A stretch of DNA of 64,000 bases from the NCBI RefSeq assembly GCF_030063285.1, contig NZ_JASISU010000004.1, positions 496,001-560,000 on the forward strand, read 5' to 3'. The stretch comes from Pseudarthrobacter sp. PS3-L1 (lineage in GTDB: Bacteria > Actinomycetota > Actinomycetes > Actinomycetales > Micrococcaceae). Both the position numbers and the translations under genes were made by a program. Every line of letters starts with the position of its first letter. Position 1 is the first letter of the stretch. The notes beneath the pieces were generated by a model, which was not told the DNA's origin, searched no databases, and worked only from the letters and a program-made list of their open reading frames with translations. Positions 51,440-61,100 of the stretch are shown one piece after another.

Positions 51440-52086
51440 GCCCAACCCAGGCTGCCGGACCGCGCCTGGTTCTTGCAACTCACAACGCGGGAAAGCTGCG
51501 GGAGTTGCGTGAGCTTTTGAGGGATCAGGTACCAGGGCTGGATGTTGATACCCAGGTGGTGGACGCAGCCGCCGTGGGTGGCCCCGACGTTGCTGAAACC
51601 GGCGTCACGTTTGCCGAGAACTCCCTGCTCAAAGCCCGTGCCGTGGCGCAGGCAACGGGCCTGGTGGCTATCGCTGACGATTCCGGGCTGGCAGTGGATG
51701 TCCTGGGTGGAGCGCCGGGAATTTTCTCTGCCCGGTGGTCAGGCGGGCATGGCGATGACCAGGCCAACCTGGATCTCCTCCTGGCCCAGCTCAGTGATAT
51801 TCCAGACGCTCACCGTGGTGCGGCATTTGTCTGTGCGGCAGCGTTGGCGCAACCTGGCCATGGTGCCGAGACTCCCACGGTTGTCCAGTATGGGCAGTTG
51901 GCTGGAACACTGTTGAGGGAGCCTCGCGGAGCCGGTGGGTTCGGTTACGATCCGATCCTGCAACCCACAGGCGAAACGCGCAGTTGTGCAGAATTAAGTG
52001 CGGCAGAAAAGAATGCCATCAGCCACCGAGGACAGGCTTTCCGGGCATTGCTGCCAGCCATAGTGGAGGCCCTGGCCCAAGATTGA
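51436..52086 (+). CDS. rdgB: XTP/dITP diphosphohydrolase (non-canonical purine NTP pyrophosphatase)
   Basis: Removes deaminated purine nucleotides from the pool. 216 residues: [17 protein letters not shown] at the N-terminus, [38 protein letters not shown] (catalytic Asp) and [23 protein letters not shown] at the end. GTG start coupled to rph. Confidence 0.95.
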   Translation: MSPTQAAGPRLVLATHNAGKLRELRELLRDQVPGLDVDTQVVDAAAVGGPDVAETGVTFAENSLLKARAVAQATGLVAIADDSGLAVDVLGGAPGIFSARWSGGHGDDQANLDLLLAQLSDIPDAHRGAAFVCAAALAQPGHGAETPTVVQYGQLAGTLLREPRGAGGFGYDPILQPTGETRSCAELSAAEKNAISHRGQAFRALLPAIVEALAQD

Positions 52087-52146
52087 CGGGAGTGTCCTTC
52101 CCGCAGGCGCAGAGCACACAATCCAAGCGACAGTGAAAGGCCAGAC

Positions 52147-52287
52147 GTGGAAAGTGAAGACGGCCGCGGTGTGGAGGGACAGACGTCCATCAGCGATCTC
52201 CTGGACGAATCCCTGGGCACAGCGCCCATCCAGCTTTCCCTTCCGCTCCATATCCACATTGCGCAGGGTGAGTACCGGCGCATGTGA
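52147..52287 (+). CDS. Possible 46-residue protein downstream of rdgB
   Basis: GTG start with GAAAGG six bases before it; 46 codons beginning MESEDGRGVEG and ending LPLHIHIAQGEYRRM. Acidic first half, hydrophobic/His second half. The good ribosome-binding site and its position before a strong terminator argue for it; no family is recognised and the length is short. Confidence 0.4.
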   Translation: MESEDGRGVEGQTSISDLLDESLGTAPIQLSLPLHIHIAQGEYRRM

Positions 52288-52311
52288 CGCATGAGCGATG
52301 CTCCGGGACGT

Positions 52312-52352
52312 GGACCTGGCCCGTTGTGGACCTGGCAGTTCCCGGACCTGGC
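52312..52352 (+). repeat. Three copies of GGACCTGGC
   Basis: Nine-base direct repeats at 52312, 52328 and 52344, exactly 16 bases apart, just before the terminator hairpin. Meaning unknown. Confidence 0.6.
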
Positions 52353-52366
52353 ACGTCCATGGTTCC

Positions 52367-52414
52367 ACAGACACAACCGCCCGGCAGGAGGACCTGCCAG
52401 GCGGTTGTGTCTGT
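52367..52414. terminator. Strong bidirectional terminator rdgB/dedA
   Basis: A 15-base perfect outer stem (ACAGACACAACCGCC with its complement), a C-A mismatch, then GGCAGG/CCTGCC over an AGGA loop. It lies between convergent genes and can serve both. Confidence 0.8.
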
Positions 52415-52448
52415 TCGGGAGGATACCCCAGGGCTGGGATGGGCAGAC

Positions 52449-53252
52449 TCAGCCCTGGTGGCCCGTGGTATCGCGGGGTGTCTTGTGCTGATCGCTGGGA
52501 AGGTGTTCTTCGATGAACTCATCCACGGGTTCAGTGCCATAGGTCTTGGCCTGGCGCTTGGCAGACATGCCGCGCAGGACCTCGATCGCCACGGGAAGCA
52601 CCGAGATCACCACAATGGCAATGAAGATGATGTCAATGTTGTTGCCCACCCAGCTGAACTGGCCTAGCCATGCTCCCAGGAGCGTGACCCCGCCGCCCCA
52701 GAGAACAGCGCCAATGACGTTGAAAAGGAAGAACTTGCGCTTGTCCATCTGCGCAACTCCCACAATGACCGGGACGAACGTGCGGATGATGGGGACAAAA
52801 CGTGCCAGGATCAGAGCTTTGCCACCGTGCTTTTCGAAAAACGCGTGGGCACTCTCAACGTTCTCGCGTTTGAAGAGTTTGGAGTTCGGTTTATTGAAGA
52901 TTGCGGGTCCGGCCTTAGACCCGATGAGGTACCCGGTTTGGTTACCCAGAATGGCAGCAACAACAATCAGCGCGCACATGGCCCAAAGGTTGAATTCGAT
53001 GGCGCCGGTGGAGACCAGGAGGCCAGCGGTGAACAACATGGAGTCGCCCGGCAAGAAGAAGCCGAACAGGAGGCCCGTTTCGGCGAACACGATGCCGCAG
53101 ACCACCAGCACAACCCACGGCCCCAAGGGTGAATCGCGAAGGAATACATCGGGATTCAGCCAATCGGGCAGGAACGAGGCAAGCTGTGGGCTTACTGGAC
53201 CGGCACCTCCGAACATGGCTACGGCAACGTCAGTCAATAGGGGAGAGTTCAC
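52449..53252 (-). CDS. DedA family membrane protein
   Basis: 267 residues, about five membrane segments. FGFFLPGDSMLFTAG, ILGNQTGYLIGSKAG, FFEKHGGKALILARFVPIIRTFVPVIVGVAQM are the DedA (SNARE-associated) signature. Members act in undecaprenyl-phosphate or phospholipid flipping. GTG 53252 is chosen because TACCCT lies six bases upstream; the earlier in-frame ATG at 53597 would cover the divergent exonuclease promoter and gene start. Confidence 0.9.
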   Translation of the reverse strand: MNSPLLTDVAVAMFGGAGPVSPQLASFLPDWLNPDVFLRDSPLGPWVVLVVCGIVFAETGLLFGFFLPGDSMLFTAGLLVSTGAIEFNLWAMCALIVVAAILGNQTGYLIGSKAGPAIFNKPNSKLFKRENVESAHAFFEKHGGKALILARFVPIIRTFVPVIVGVAQMDKRKFFLFNVIGAVLWGGGVTLLGAWLGQFSWVGNNIDIIFIAIVVISVLPVAIEVLRGMSAKRQAKTYGTEPVDEFIEEHLPSDQHKTPRDTTGHQG

Positions 53253-53258
53253 CCTCCA

Positions 53259-53264
53259 AGGGTA
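53259..53264 (-). promoter_or_regulatory. Leaderless -10 element of the dedA gene
   Basis: TACCCT on the minus strand, six bases before the GTG at 53252; TGGAGG in the gap could also serve as a ribosome-binding site if the leader is longer. Confidence 0.4.
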
Positions 53265-53315
53265 CTTGACCCCTTGGCCACGGCACGGTGTCCAGAGGGG
53301 CGATCCCGGTGGCGG

Positions 53316-53321
53316 TAAAGT
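53316..53321 (+). promoter_or_regulatory. Leaderless -10 element of the exonuclease gene
   Basis: TAAAGT, six bases, then the GTG at 53328. Confidence 0.5.
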
Positions 53322-53327
53322 TGGACC

Positions 53328-54323
53328 GTGGCTTTGGACTTTACTGCGATCGATTTTGAGACGGCGAACGGTTTCCGTGGATCTCCCTGTTCCGTTGGAT
53401 TGAGTAAGGTCCGCAATGGTGTTGTGGTCGAAGAAGCGTCCTGGCTGATGATGCCGCCGGAACGGCACGACCGTTTTGACCATCACAATGTCCGGATCCA
53501 CGGCATTACACCCGCCAGCGTTGCTGGCAGCCCCCGGTTTGGGGAGCTGTTCCCCGAAATTGGCGCGTTCATCGGTTCCGATATCCTCGCCGCGCACAAC
53601 GCAGCCTTTGACCTTGGCGTGATTAGATCCGCCCTGGAAGTTTCCGGGCTTCCAGGCCCGGCGTACGACTACGTCTGCACAGTGGTCCTTTCACGCAGGT
53701 GTTATTCGCTTGTCTCGAACTCCCTGCCTTTCGCTGCCCGGGAGGCGGGGGTGCCCCTCGTCAACCACCATGACGCAGCGGAGGACGCCCGCGCCTGCGC
53801 TGGGATTCTTGTCGACATTGCTGCACGCAACGGAGCCAACAGCATTGGGGAACTTTACCTCTCCCTGGGCCTGACAATGCCGCACCAGCCCGCCTTTGAT
53901 CCTGGCCGGGATGTCCTCTCCAAAGCGACACTGACAGCATTGGCGGCCCTGGATACGCCAACCACAGTGCGTGCGTACATGAGTGGCTGGCCAGAGGAGG
54001 GCGCCAATCCTGCCCCCAACCTGGATGCCGAACCCGGCCACCCGCTCTTTGGACAGACAGTGGTCTTTACCGGCGAAATGAGCATGCGCAGGCCGGAGGC
54101 AAAAGAACTCTCCGCTGGTCTTGGTGCTACGCCGGAAAGCCGTGTCACGGGTCGGACCACCGTGCTTGTGGTGGGCGATGGCTTCGATGCCGGTGACCTC
54201 AGATCCGGCCGGCTGACTGGCAAGGCCAGGCGTGTCCTGGAGCTGCACGAAAAGGGCCAGCAGATCGAGGTTGTCTCGGAGGGTGAATTCCTGCAGATGG
54301 TGGCTGGCGTCTCCGTAGGCTGA
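53328..54323 (+). CDS. DEDDh exonuclease with C-terminal BRCT domain
   Basis: 331 residues. Residues 1-170 form a DnaQ-like 3'-5' exonuclease: FTAIDFETANGFRGSPCSVGL (Asp-Glu), HNAAFDLGVI (Asp) and NHHDAAEDARACA (His and last Asp). After a linker, residues about 240-325 form a BRCT domain (HPLFGQTVVFTGEMSM...ATPESRVTGRTTVLVVGDG). No polymerase domain is present. BRCT usually binds DNA ends or partner proteins, so a repair role is likely but not shown. Confidence 0.87.
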   Translation: MALDFTAIDFETANGFRGSPCSVGLSKVRNGVVVEEASWLMMPPERHDRFDHHNVRIHGITPASVAGSPRFGELFPEIGAFIGSDILAAHNAAFDLGVIRSALEVSGLPGPAYDYVCTVVLSRRCYSLVSNSLPFAAREAGVPLVNHHDAAEDARACAGILVDIAARNGANSIGELYLSLGLTMPHQPAFDPGRDVLSKATLTALAALDTPTTVRAYMSGWPEEGANPAPNLDAEPGHPLFGQTVVFTGEMSMRRPEAKELSAGLGATPESRVTGRTTVLVVGDGFDAGDLRSGRLTGKARRVLELHEKGQQIEVVSEGEFLQMVAGVSVG

Positions 54324-54358
54324 GTGGGCATGGGGGTGAGCCGCAGCTCGTGTGGGGG

Positions 54359-55474
54359 CTAGGGAGTTTCGGGCTCATTCCGTTCCGGTCCGACTGTCAC
54401 GGACACGAGCTGACGGGCCACGCCGCGGATTGTGTCCTGGCCGTCCAGGACGGCCAGCCACTGCTCTGGCAGGCACTCCGTTCCATAGAGGGCTCCGAGG
54501 ATGTTGCCGGTGAGTGACCCGGTGGAGTCACTATCGCCGTCGTGGTTAACTGCGAGGCGCACCGCTGCTGCAAAGTGGTCGGCGGGAGCGAGCTGGCCCG
54601 CGGGACCGCTGGCCGTGACCAGGGCCGCGTACAGTGCGATCGCCAGTGCCTCTTCGGCTACATAGCCCAACCCCAGTTCCTCTGTCATGGCCTCTGGCCC
54701 GCGATGCCCGGTCGCTGCCAGGCGGAAGGCAGCCTCGAGGCGTTCCGCTACCTCAGGTGCCGGAGCTTCCACCGAACGGGAGTAGTCGACGGCGGTCCCG
54801 GCAGCCTCCGCAAGGCTGTTACCGGCTGCCAGCTGGTGGATCAGGTTGCTGAAGGCCGCTGATGCCTGGCGTGCCGCCGGGTGGCCATGCGTGAGGGAAG
54901 CGGCATCCGAGCTCAGGCGTGCAGCTGTGCTGGCGTCGATATGGGGGATCAGCCCAAACGGTGCAGACCGCATGACCGTCCCGCAGCCTTTCGCCTGCGG
55001 ATTGACCGGCCGCGAGGCGGTTCCCATTTCACCGGTTGCCAGCCCGCTGATGCAGGCACGGCCGGGACCCCGACGCTGGCGCAGTACGGCCTGCCCATCA
55101 ATCCAGCGAGGCTGCGGGTGCGGGGCATGCACCGGTGCTGGCTCACCCTGGGTAGCCAGCCATCGCAGGTACGCCAACCACAGGCATGCGTTGACGTCTG
55201 CGCCGATTCCGTCGTTGGCCCACTCAAGCGCCTCCACCAGGCCATCCACTGTGTAGAGCGTCAACTGGGTGTCATCGGAGAACCCGGGTGTGCCACCGTC
55301 AACAGCCAGATCGTTCAAGGTTGCGAGGCCATCCACCCCGAAGAGCTGCCTGATATCGGCCAGGGAACGCTGTTCGACCGGATATCCGAGGGCGTCGCCT
55401 AGAGCTCCACCGAGCAGGCATCCATAGATTCGGGACGAATGGGAAGGGGCTGGGCCGGCGGCACTGTTGCTCAT
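54359..55474 (-). CDS. ADP-ribosylglycohydrolase family protein
   Basis: 371 residues. GCLLGGALGDALGYPVE near the start, GFSDDTQLTLYTVDGL (metal-binding Asp-Asp) and VNHDGDSDSTGSLTGNILGALYG (C-terminal metal site DGDSD) are the DraG-like signatures. Members remove ADP-ribose from proteins, nucleic acids or small molecules; the target here is unknown and no toxin or ADP-ribosyltransferase is adjacent. ATG 55474 is fixed by a leaderless -10 element. Confidence 0.9.
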   Translation of the reverse strand: MSNSAAGPAPSHSSRIYGCLLGGALGDALGYPVEQRSLADIRQLFGVDGLATLNDLAVDGGTPGFSDDTQLTLYTVDGLVEALEWANDGIGADVNACLWLAYLRWLATQGEPAPVHAPHPQPRWIDGQAVLRQRRGPGRACISGLATGEMGTASRPVNPQAKGCGTVMRSAPFGLIPHIDASTAARLSSDAASLTHGHPAARQASAAFSNLIHQLAAGNSLAEAAGTAVDYSRSVEAPAPEVAERLEAAFRLAATGHRGPEAMTEELGLGYVAEEALAIALYAALVTASGPAGQLAPADHFAAAVRLAVNHDGDSDSTGSLTGNILGALYGTECLPEQWLAVLDGQDTIRGVARQLVSVTVGPERNEPETP

Positions 55475-55481
55475 TGCACCT

Positions 55482-55487
55482 AACCTA
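55482..55487 (-). promoter_or_regulatory. Leaderless -10 element
   Basis: TAGGTT on the minus strand, seven bases before the ATG at 55474. Confidence 0.45.
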
Positions 55488-55740
55488 CCGTTTGCGCCCA
55501 GGCCCCACGGCCAGGACGCCCGGAACCGCCAAGATCCTGCCGCTCGGGGAGGAGGCTGGCCACGTGGGTGGAAGGGACAGGGTGTGGTGTTGGGAGTGGC
55601 GGTGGCCGGATCCAGCGCACTCTCAGGAACCATCCAGCCACAACTGCCAGACTTCTGTTCAGACATGCCCCGCAGCCGGGGCAAACGGTTCACCTGGCAA
55701 CAACGTGCCGGACGCTACTCACCACCAGAGGATGCCCACC

Positions 55741-56790
55741 ATGAAAACTCCCGCGCCCACCACTGGAAGCAGTACCCTGCCCGGGCCTGCGCCCGTTGGA
55801 TCCGGAGCCCCCACTGGCCCTGCTGGGAAGGCCACGCAGACGGAACAGTATTCCGCTGGCCTCTTGGGCAGGCTTGGCGCCGAGGGTTTTGGCAGTTTTA
55901 TTGTTGTTCTGCTGGGGCTGGGCCTGCCGCTGTTCATCCTCCCGCAGCTGAGCCCGCTGTCGTCGGCGCTGGCCACCGGCCTGACGATCAGTGCCGTCAT
56001 GCTGGCCTTCGCGTACGTTTCCGGGGGTCACTTCAACCCGGCAGTGACAGTGGGGCACCTTGTTGCTGGGCGGATACGTCTTGCGGATGCCGCCGGGTAT
56101 GTGGTGGCGCAGGTGGTTGGCTCAGTGCTGGCCGCCGTCGCCCTTTTCGGAATCCTGCGCACTGTCCCCAGCATTCAGGACACGCGCGCAGCCTTTGATA
56201 CTGTCACTGCCGGCTACGGTGAACACGCCGTCAGCCAGATGTCATGGGAGGGCGTCCTCCTGGTGGAGGTCCTCGGCAGCGCCATTCTGGTTGCCGTGTT
56301 CCTGGCCGCCACTGCCAGGGACAACAGACACCGCCTCCTCGCACCGCTGGCCGTGGGGTTCACCATGGCAGCGCTGCTCCAGCTGGGCCAGGCCACCGGT
56401 AACGCACCGTTCAACCCGGCCAGGGCAACAGCATCATCGCTTTTCGGCTCAAGCTGGGCAGTTGCCGAATTGTGGGTATTCTGGGCTGCACCCGTGGTCG
56501 GTGCCGTTGTTGCGGGCCTGATCTCCCGCCTTATCGCGGGAAGTTATGGTGCCTCGGCAGCAGCACGGGACGCCCTTCGGGAAACGGACGACGCCGACGC
56601 CCTGGAGGCGTTCGACGCTGGGGATGAGCCTGCCGAGGGCACCGTAGCGGAAGACTCCCAGGACACTGTCACGGACAGGGGTGCCGGCAAGCGCGCCCCG
56701 ACATCCGGGCCTGATGCAAGTTCCCCTGCCGTTCCGGCAGCGTCGGCCACCGATGATGCCCGCGATTTCTTTGACGGCAAAAACCGCTGA
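55741..56790 (+). CDS. Aquaporin / MIP family channel with long C-terminal tail
   Basis: 349 residues. Six membrane helices with both half-helix motifs: GGHFNPAVTVGHLV and NAPFNPARATASSLFG (two NPA boxes). The selectivity filter cannot be assigned by eye, so water versus glycerol transport is open. An N-terminal cytoplasmic region of about 45 residues and an acidic Ser/Ala/Asp-rich tail of about 80 residues are unusual. AGAGGA eight bases before ATG 55741 supports this start; ATG 55732 is possible. Confidence 0.87.
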   Translation: MKTPAPTTGSSTLPGPAPVGSGAPTGPAGKATQTEQYSAGLLGRLGAEGFGSFIVVLLGLGLPLFILPQLSPLSSALATGLTISAVMLAFAYVSGGHFNPAVTVGHLVAGRIRLADAAGYVVAQVVGSVLAAVALFGILRTVPSIQDTRAAFDTVTAGYGEHAVSQMSWEGVLLVEVLGSAILVAVFLAATARDNRHRLLAPLAVGFTMAALLQLGQATGNAPFNPARATASSLFGSSWAVAELWVFWAAPVVGAVVAGLISRLIAGSYGASAAARDALRETDDADALEAFDAGDEPAEGTVAEDSQDTVTDRGAGKRAPTSGPDASSPAVPAASATDDARDFFDGKNR

Positions 56791-56804
56791 CGTTGCCCTG
56801 CGAG

Positions 56805-56836
56805 GATGCCACCGGAACTGTTGTTTCGGTGGCATC
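56805..56836 (+). terminator. Terminator after the aquaporin gene
   Basis: GATGCCACCG pairs perfectly with CGGTGGCATC over 12 bases, 15 bases after the stop. Confidence 0.6.
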
Positions 56837-56932
56837 TGCCGTTAAACGAGGTGCAGTAAACGAGATGAAGTGCCAGGGGAGACGTTCAGCCAGGCAGTTG
56901 TGCCGGGTTACGCCAGTGTCTGTGCCAGCCAC

Positions 56933-56938
56933 TAGCGT
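56933..56938 (+). promoter_or_regulatory. Leaderless -10 element of sbcD
   Basis: TAGCGT, six bases, then the ATG at 56945. Confidence 0.5.
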
Positions 56939-56944
56939 TGAGGC

Positions 56945-58117
56945 ATGTTGTTATTGCACACGTCAGACTGGCACCTTGGCCGTTCCTTCCACGGTGTCGG
57001 GATGCTTGCTGCCCAGCGTGATTTCGTTCAGCAGCTGGTCCGTACCGTGCAGGAGCGCAGCGTGGATGTTGTGCTGATTGCCGGTGATGTTTATGACAGG
57101 GCTCTGCCCGCAGTTGACGTTGTACGCCTCCTTGATGATGCCTTGGCGGCTATCACAGCCGCCGGCGCCCGAGTGGTCCTTACAAGCGGCAACCACGACT
57201 CTGCCATCAGGCTGGGATTTGGCTCGCGACTACTGGAAAACGGTGGAGTCTCTATCCGGACAACGCTGGATGCTCTGGCGGACCCGCTCCTGCTTCCCCT
57301 TGACGACGCCGAGGACAGTCCTCTTCTCGCCATCTACGGCATTCCCTGGTTGGAGCCACGGCTTGTGGCCGACCAGCTGGCAGCCCCAGCGGCTAGCCAC
57401 TTCGACGTCACCAAAGCGGCCACGGATCGAGTCCGCGAGGACCTAGCCGCGCGCTCTGCAGAGCGAATTGTCCACTCGGTAGTTCTGGCGCACACCTTCG
57501 CCAGCGGAGGCATCAGCTCTGACAGCGAACGTGACCTCAGCATCGGGGGAGTGGGGGCCGTGCCACTGGATCTCTTTGACGGCTTCGACTATGCAGCGCT
57601 GGGTCACCTCCACGGCCGCCAGATGCTTTCGGAGACTGTCCGTTATTCCGGCTCACCGCTGGCCTACTCGTTCTCCGAGGCCGGACACCGCAAAGGGGCC
57701 TGGCTGGTGGACGTCCAGCCAGCAGGTGTGGTAGGCGTTACGGGAATCGACTGGACGCCGCCCCGGAATTTGGCAGTCCTGCGGGGCACGCTGGAGGATC
57801 TGCTTGCCGATCCCGCCCATGTCGAAGCCGAGGGGGCGTTGTGTCAGGTGACACTGACTGACTCGCGCCGGCCCACCCAGGCCATGGAACGTGTGCGCAG
57901 CAGGTTTCCAGACACCCTTGTCCTGGCTTTTGATCCCACGGGCGGAACCACGTCCGCGCAGCAAAGCTACAGCAGCCGGATCGCCCAAGCGCCAGATGAG
58001 CTCGCTGTTTGCAGCGGTTTCCTTGACCACGTCCGCGGCTGGGGGCCGGATGACGTGGAGCGCACCGCACTTGCCGAAGCCCTGGATACCGTTCGTCTAA
58101 AGGAGGGCTCCCTATGA
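56945..58117 (+). CDS. sbcD: Nuclease SbcCD subunit D
   Basis: Mre11-like nuclease that cuts hairpins and protein-blocked ends. 390 residues with the phosphoesterase motifs LLHTSDWHLGRSFHG, VLIAGDVYDRALP, TSGNHDSAIRL, VVLAHTFASGG and AALGHLHGRQ. The C-terminal capping domain follows from about residue 270. The stop overlaps the sbcC start (ATGA). Confidence 0.95.
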   Translation: MLLLHTSDWHLGRSFHGVGMLAAQRDFVQQLVRTVQERSVDVVLIAGDVYDRALPAVDVVRLLDDALAAITAAGARVVLTSGNHDSAIRLGFGSRLLENGGVSIRTTLDALADPLLLPLDDAEDSPLLAIYGIPWLEPRLVADQLAAPAASHFDVTKAATDRVREDLAARSAERIVHSVVLAHTFASGGISSDSERDLSIGGVGAVPLDLFDGFDYAALGHLHGRQMLSETVRYSGSPLAYSFSEAGHRKGAWLVDVQPAGVVGVTGIDWTPPRNLAVLRGTLEDLLADPAHVEAEGALCQVTLTDSRRPTQAMERVRSRFPDTLVLAFDPTGGTTSAQQSYSSRIAQAPDELAVCSGFLDHVRGWGPDDVERTALAEALDTVRLKEGSL

Positions 58118-61100
58118 GAATCCATCGCCTGAGGATGTCAGCCTTTGGTCCGTTTGCTGGCACGGAAGACGTTGACTTCGACAGGCTCGGCAGCCACGGG
58201 CTCTTTCTGCTCAACGGCGCCACCGGAGCGGGTAAAACCAGTGTGCTGGATGCCATCTGCTTTGCGCTCTACGGCTCCGTCCCAGGTGCCCGGCAGGACG
58301 GCAAGAGGCTTCGCAGCGATCATGCTGACCCAGGTCAGGAACCGTCGGTTACCTGCGAATTTTCGGCCCAGGGTCGCTATTTTGAAGTCTCTCGGTCACC
58401 TGCCTGGGACAAACCCAGCGCCAGGGGAAAGAACGGCTTCACCACACAGCAGGCCAAGACCCTGCTGCGGGAACGTGTTGATGGCTCCTGGGAAGAGAAG
58501 TCCGGCCGGAATGACGAAGCCGGGGCCGAGATCACAGGTCTGCTGTCGATGGACCGGGAACAGTTCACCCGCGTGGTCATGCTCCCACAGGGCGACTTTG
58601 CCGCTTTCCTGAGGTCCAAGGCCACTGAACGCACAGACCTTCTGCAGAAACTCTTCGGCACCCAGCGTTTCGAATCAGTGGAACGCGAACTCGCTGAGCG
58701 CGCAGGTGCAGCGCGCCAGGCCGTAGAGAGGATCAACGCCCAGATTGATCTTCTGGGCGCACGCGCCAGGACCGAGAGTGAATCCCTCCTCACCGATGAC
58801 GTCCAGTTGCCCGATGATCCTTCCGAGCAGGTCGATTTCCTGCTGGCAACTGCCCATGCGCAGGAGACCAAGAGTGCAGCAGCTTCTACGATGGCTGAGC
58901 AACGGAACCGCGACCTCCAGTCCCAGGTGGAGCGCCTCACAGCTCGTGCTGCCCGGGACGACAACCTCCTCGCACTACGGGAGCGTCAGTTAGCTGCTGA
59001 CGCTCAGGCGGAAATGCTCGTCACGGCAGCAGAGCGGATGGCTGCGCACCACAGGGCGGCACGGCTCAGCGGAGAACTCTCGGCAGTGGATGCCGCGCAG
59101 GTCGCGGCCGAACGGGCGGCTGATGATCGGGCCGACGCTTTGGGTCTCCTTCGAATGGCTGTTCAGGACGACGCAGAATTGGCGGAGGCTGCCAGCTCGT
59201 CCGGCGATGTCGATATTCCTGCTGAACGCTCACGGCTCCGTTCAACGCTCGCAGTTGTCGAAGCGCGGATTCCTGATGAGGATCGTTTGGTGGCGCTGGG
59301 CAGCGAGGAGCAAGCCCACCGGGTTCAGCTGACATTGCTCAGCGAGAAACGCGTGACTTTTGAGACGTCTGTTGCCCGGCTGCGGCTAGAGCTTGCGGCG
59401 GTGACGGTCCGAAGCGGGGAGTTGCGCGATGCCGCCGCCGATCTCGCATTGCGTCTGAAGGAAGCAACGGCTGCCGCTGACCTGGTGAGGGTCGTGGGTC
59501 AGTACCGCGCGGCAAACGTGCTGACGGAAGAGATCCAGGAGCGTCACCGGCAAGCCACCGACACCTATCTAGGCGCGCGCACCAGGTGGCTTGACCTGCG
59601 CGAGGAGCGTCTGCAGAACGCTGCCGCGGAATTGGCTGGGCAGCTCGTGGATGGCCAAGCATGCGCGGTGTGTGGAAGCCTGGAACATCCCGATCCGCCG
59701 ACCTCCGCTTTCCTGGTTCTGGATCTCGCGCAGCAGGAACAGGATGCTCAGGATGCATCGGAACGTGCTGAGAAGATCGTGGCAACCGTCGGAGCCGAGC
59801 TGTCCGAAGCACAGCAGAACCGTGCCGCCCTCGCCGGTCAGGGGGGCACGGCGGACCCAGCAGAAGCGGAATCCGCTGCCGCCGCTGCCAAAGTAGCAGC
59901 TGATGGGGCCCAGGCAGCAGCCCAGGAGCTCGGCCTGCTGGATAACCACCAGGAGCGCCTCAGCGAAGAGCTTGAGGCTGCGGAGGCAACACTAGCCGCG
60001 CATGGTGATGATTACCTGACGGCTCAGACGTCCCTGATGTCGGTCACGACCCAGCAGCAGGCGCTTGTTGAGTCGTTGGCACCACTGCGTGCAGGGCATG
60101 CCAGTCTCGAGCACAGGATACGTGCCATCAACTCCTCGCTGACCAGCCTCGAGGCCGCCCACACAGCAACCATGCAAGCCGAAAAGGCAACCGCGCAATC
60201 CGTTCACGCCCTGGAGCGCCTCACCCAGGCCTTGCCCGATAGCGGCTTTACCCATGCGGATGATGCCAGGGTGGCTTTGCTTGCCGATCCTGAGCCAGCT
60301 GATCTTCAGGACATCCTCCGGCGAGGCCACGATGAACAGGCACGACTGGCTGAACTGTGGGAGAGTGCCGACATCCAGCTGGCCGTAGCGGAACAGGAAC
60401 AAGGCCTGCACGTCTCTGTGCACGACATAGAGCTTGCCCGGTTCCAGGCCGCTGAGGCTGCTAGGGAAAATTCTGCGGCCAGCCTCGGCGCGGGACTTGC
60501 GGTGCGCAGATGTGAGGTCCTGCAGTCCGTGGCCCGTGACATGGCGCTGGCTCTCGATAGCGCAGGAGCTCCGAGGCGTCACGCGGAGATGCTCACCGGA
60601 GTAGCGGAAGCAGCCGCCGGGAGGGGCGAGAATTCGTTTCGTATGAGCCTGAACAGCTACGTTCTTGCTGCTCGCCTGGAGCAGGTCGCCACGGCAGCCT
60701 CTGAGCGGCTGGTGGCCATGAGCGATGGACGTTATCTGCTGCAACACACAGATGCCAAGGCGGCGCGAGGAGCAAAGTCTGGGTTGGGGCTGCAGGTTGT
60801 GGACCAGTGGACTGGCCACCAGCGCGATACCTCAACCCTCTCTGGCGGCGAGTCGTTCATGGCGGCACTGTCACTCGCGCTTGGCCTTGCGGATGTTGTC
60901 CAGCAGGAGGCAGGCGGAGTGGAAATTGAGACCCTGTTTGTTGACGAGGGATTCGGCAGCCTTGATGAGCAGGCGCTGGAACAGGTCATGGATGCACTGG
61001 AGAACCTGCGCGACGGCGGACGGGTGGTGGGGCTGGTCAGCCACGTCGCAGAAATGAAACAACGGATTGGTACCCAGCTGCAGGTCATTAAGGGCAGGCA

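Noticed and set aside
52291..52491. 66-codon plus-strand frame after rdgB
   Set aside because: Reads straight through the strong terminator hairpin into the end of dedA.
53253..53597. N-terminal extension of the DedA protein
   Set aside because: Would cover the divergent exonuclease promoter and gene start; a leaderless element marks GTG 53252.
55467..56198. 243-codon plus-strand frame before the aquaporin
   Set aside because: Trp/Arg/Gly-rich out-of-frame reading of the aquaporin gene and its leader.
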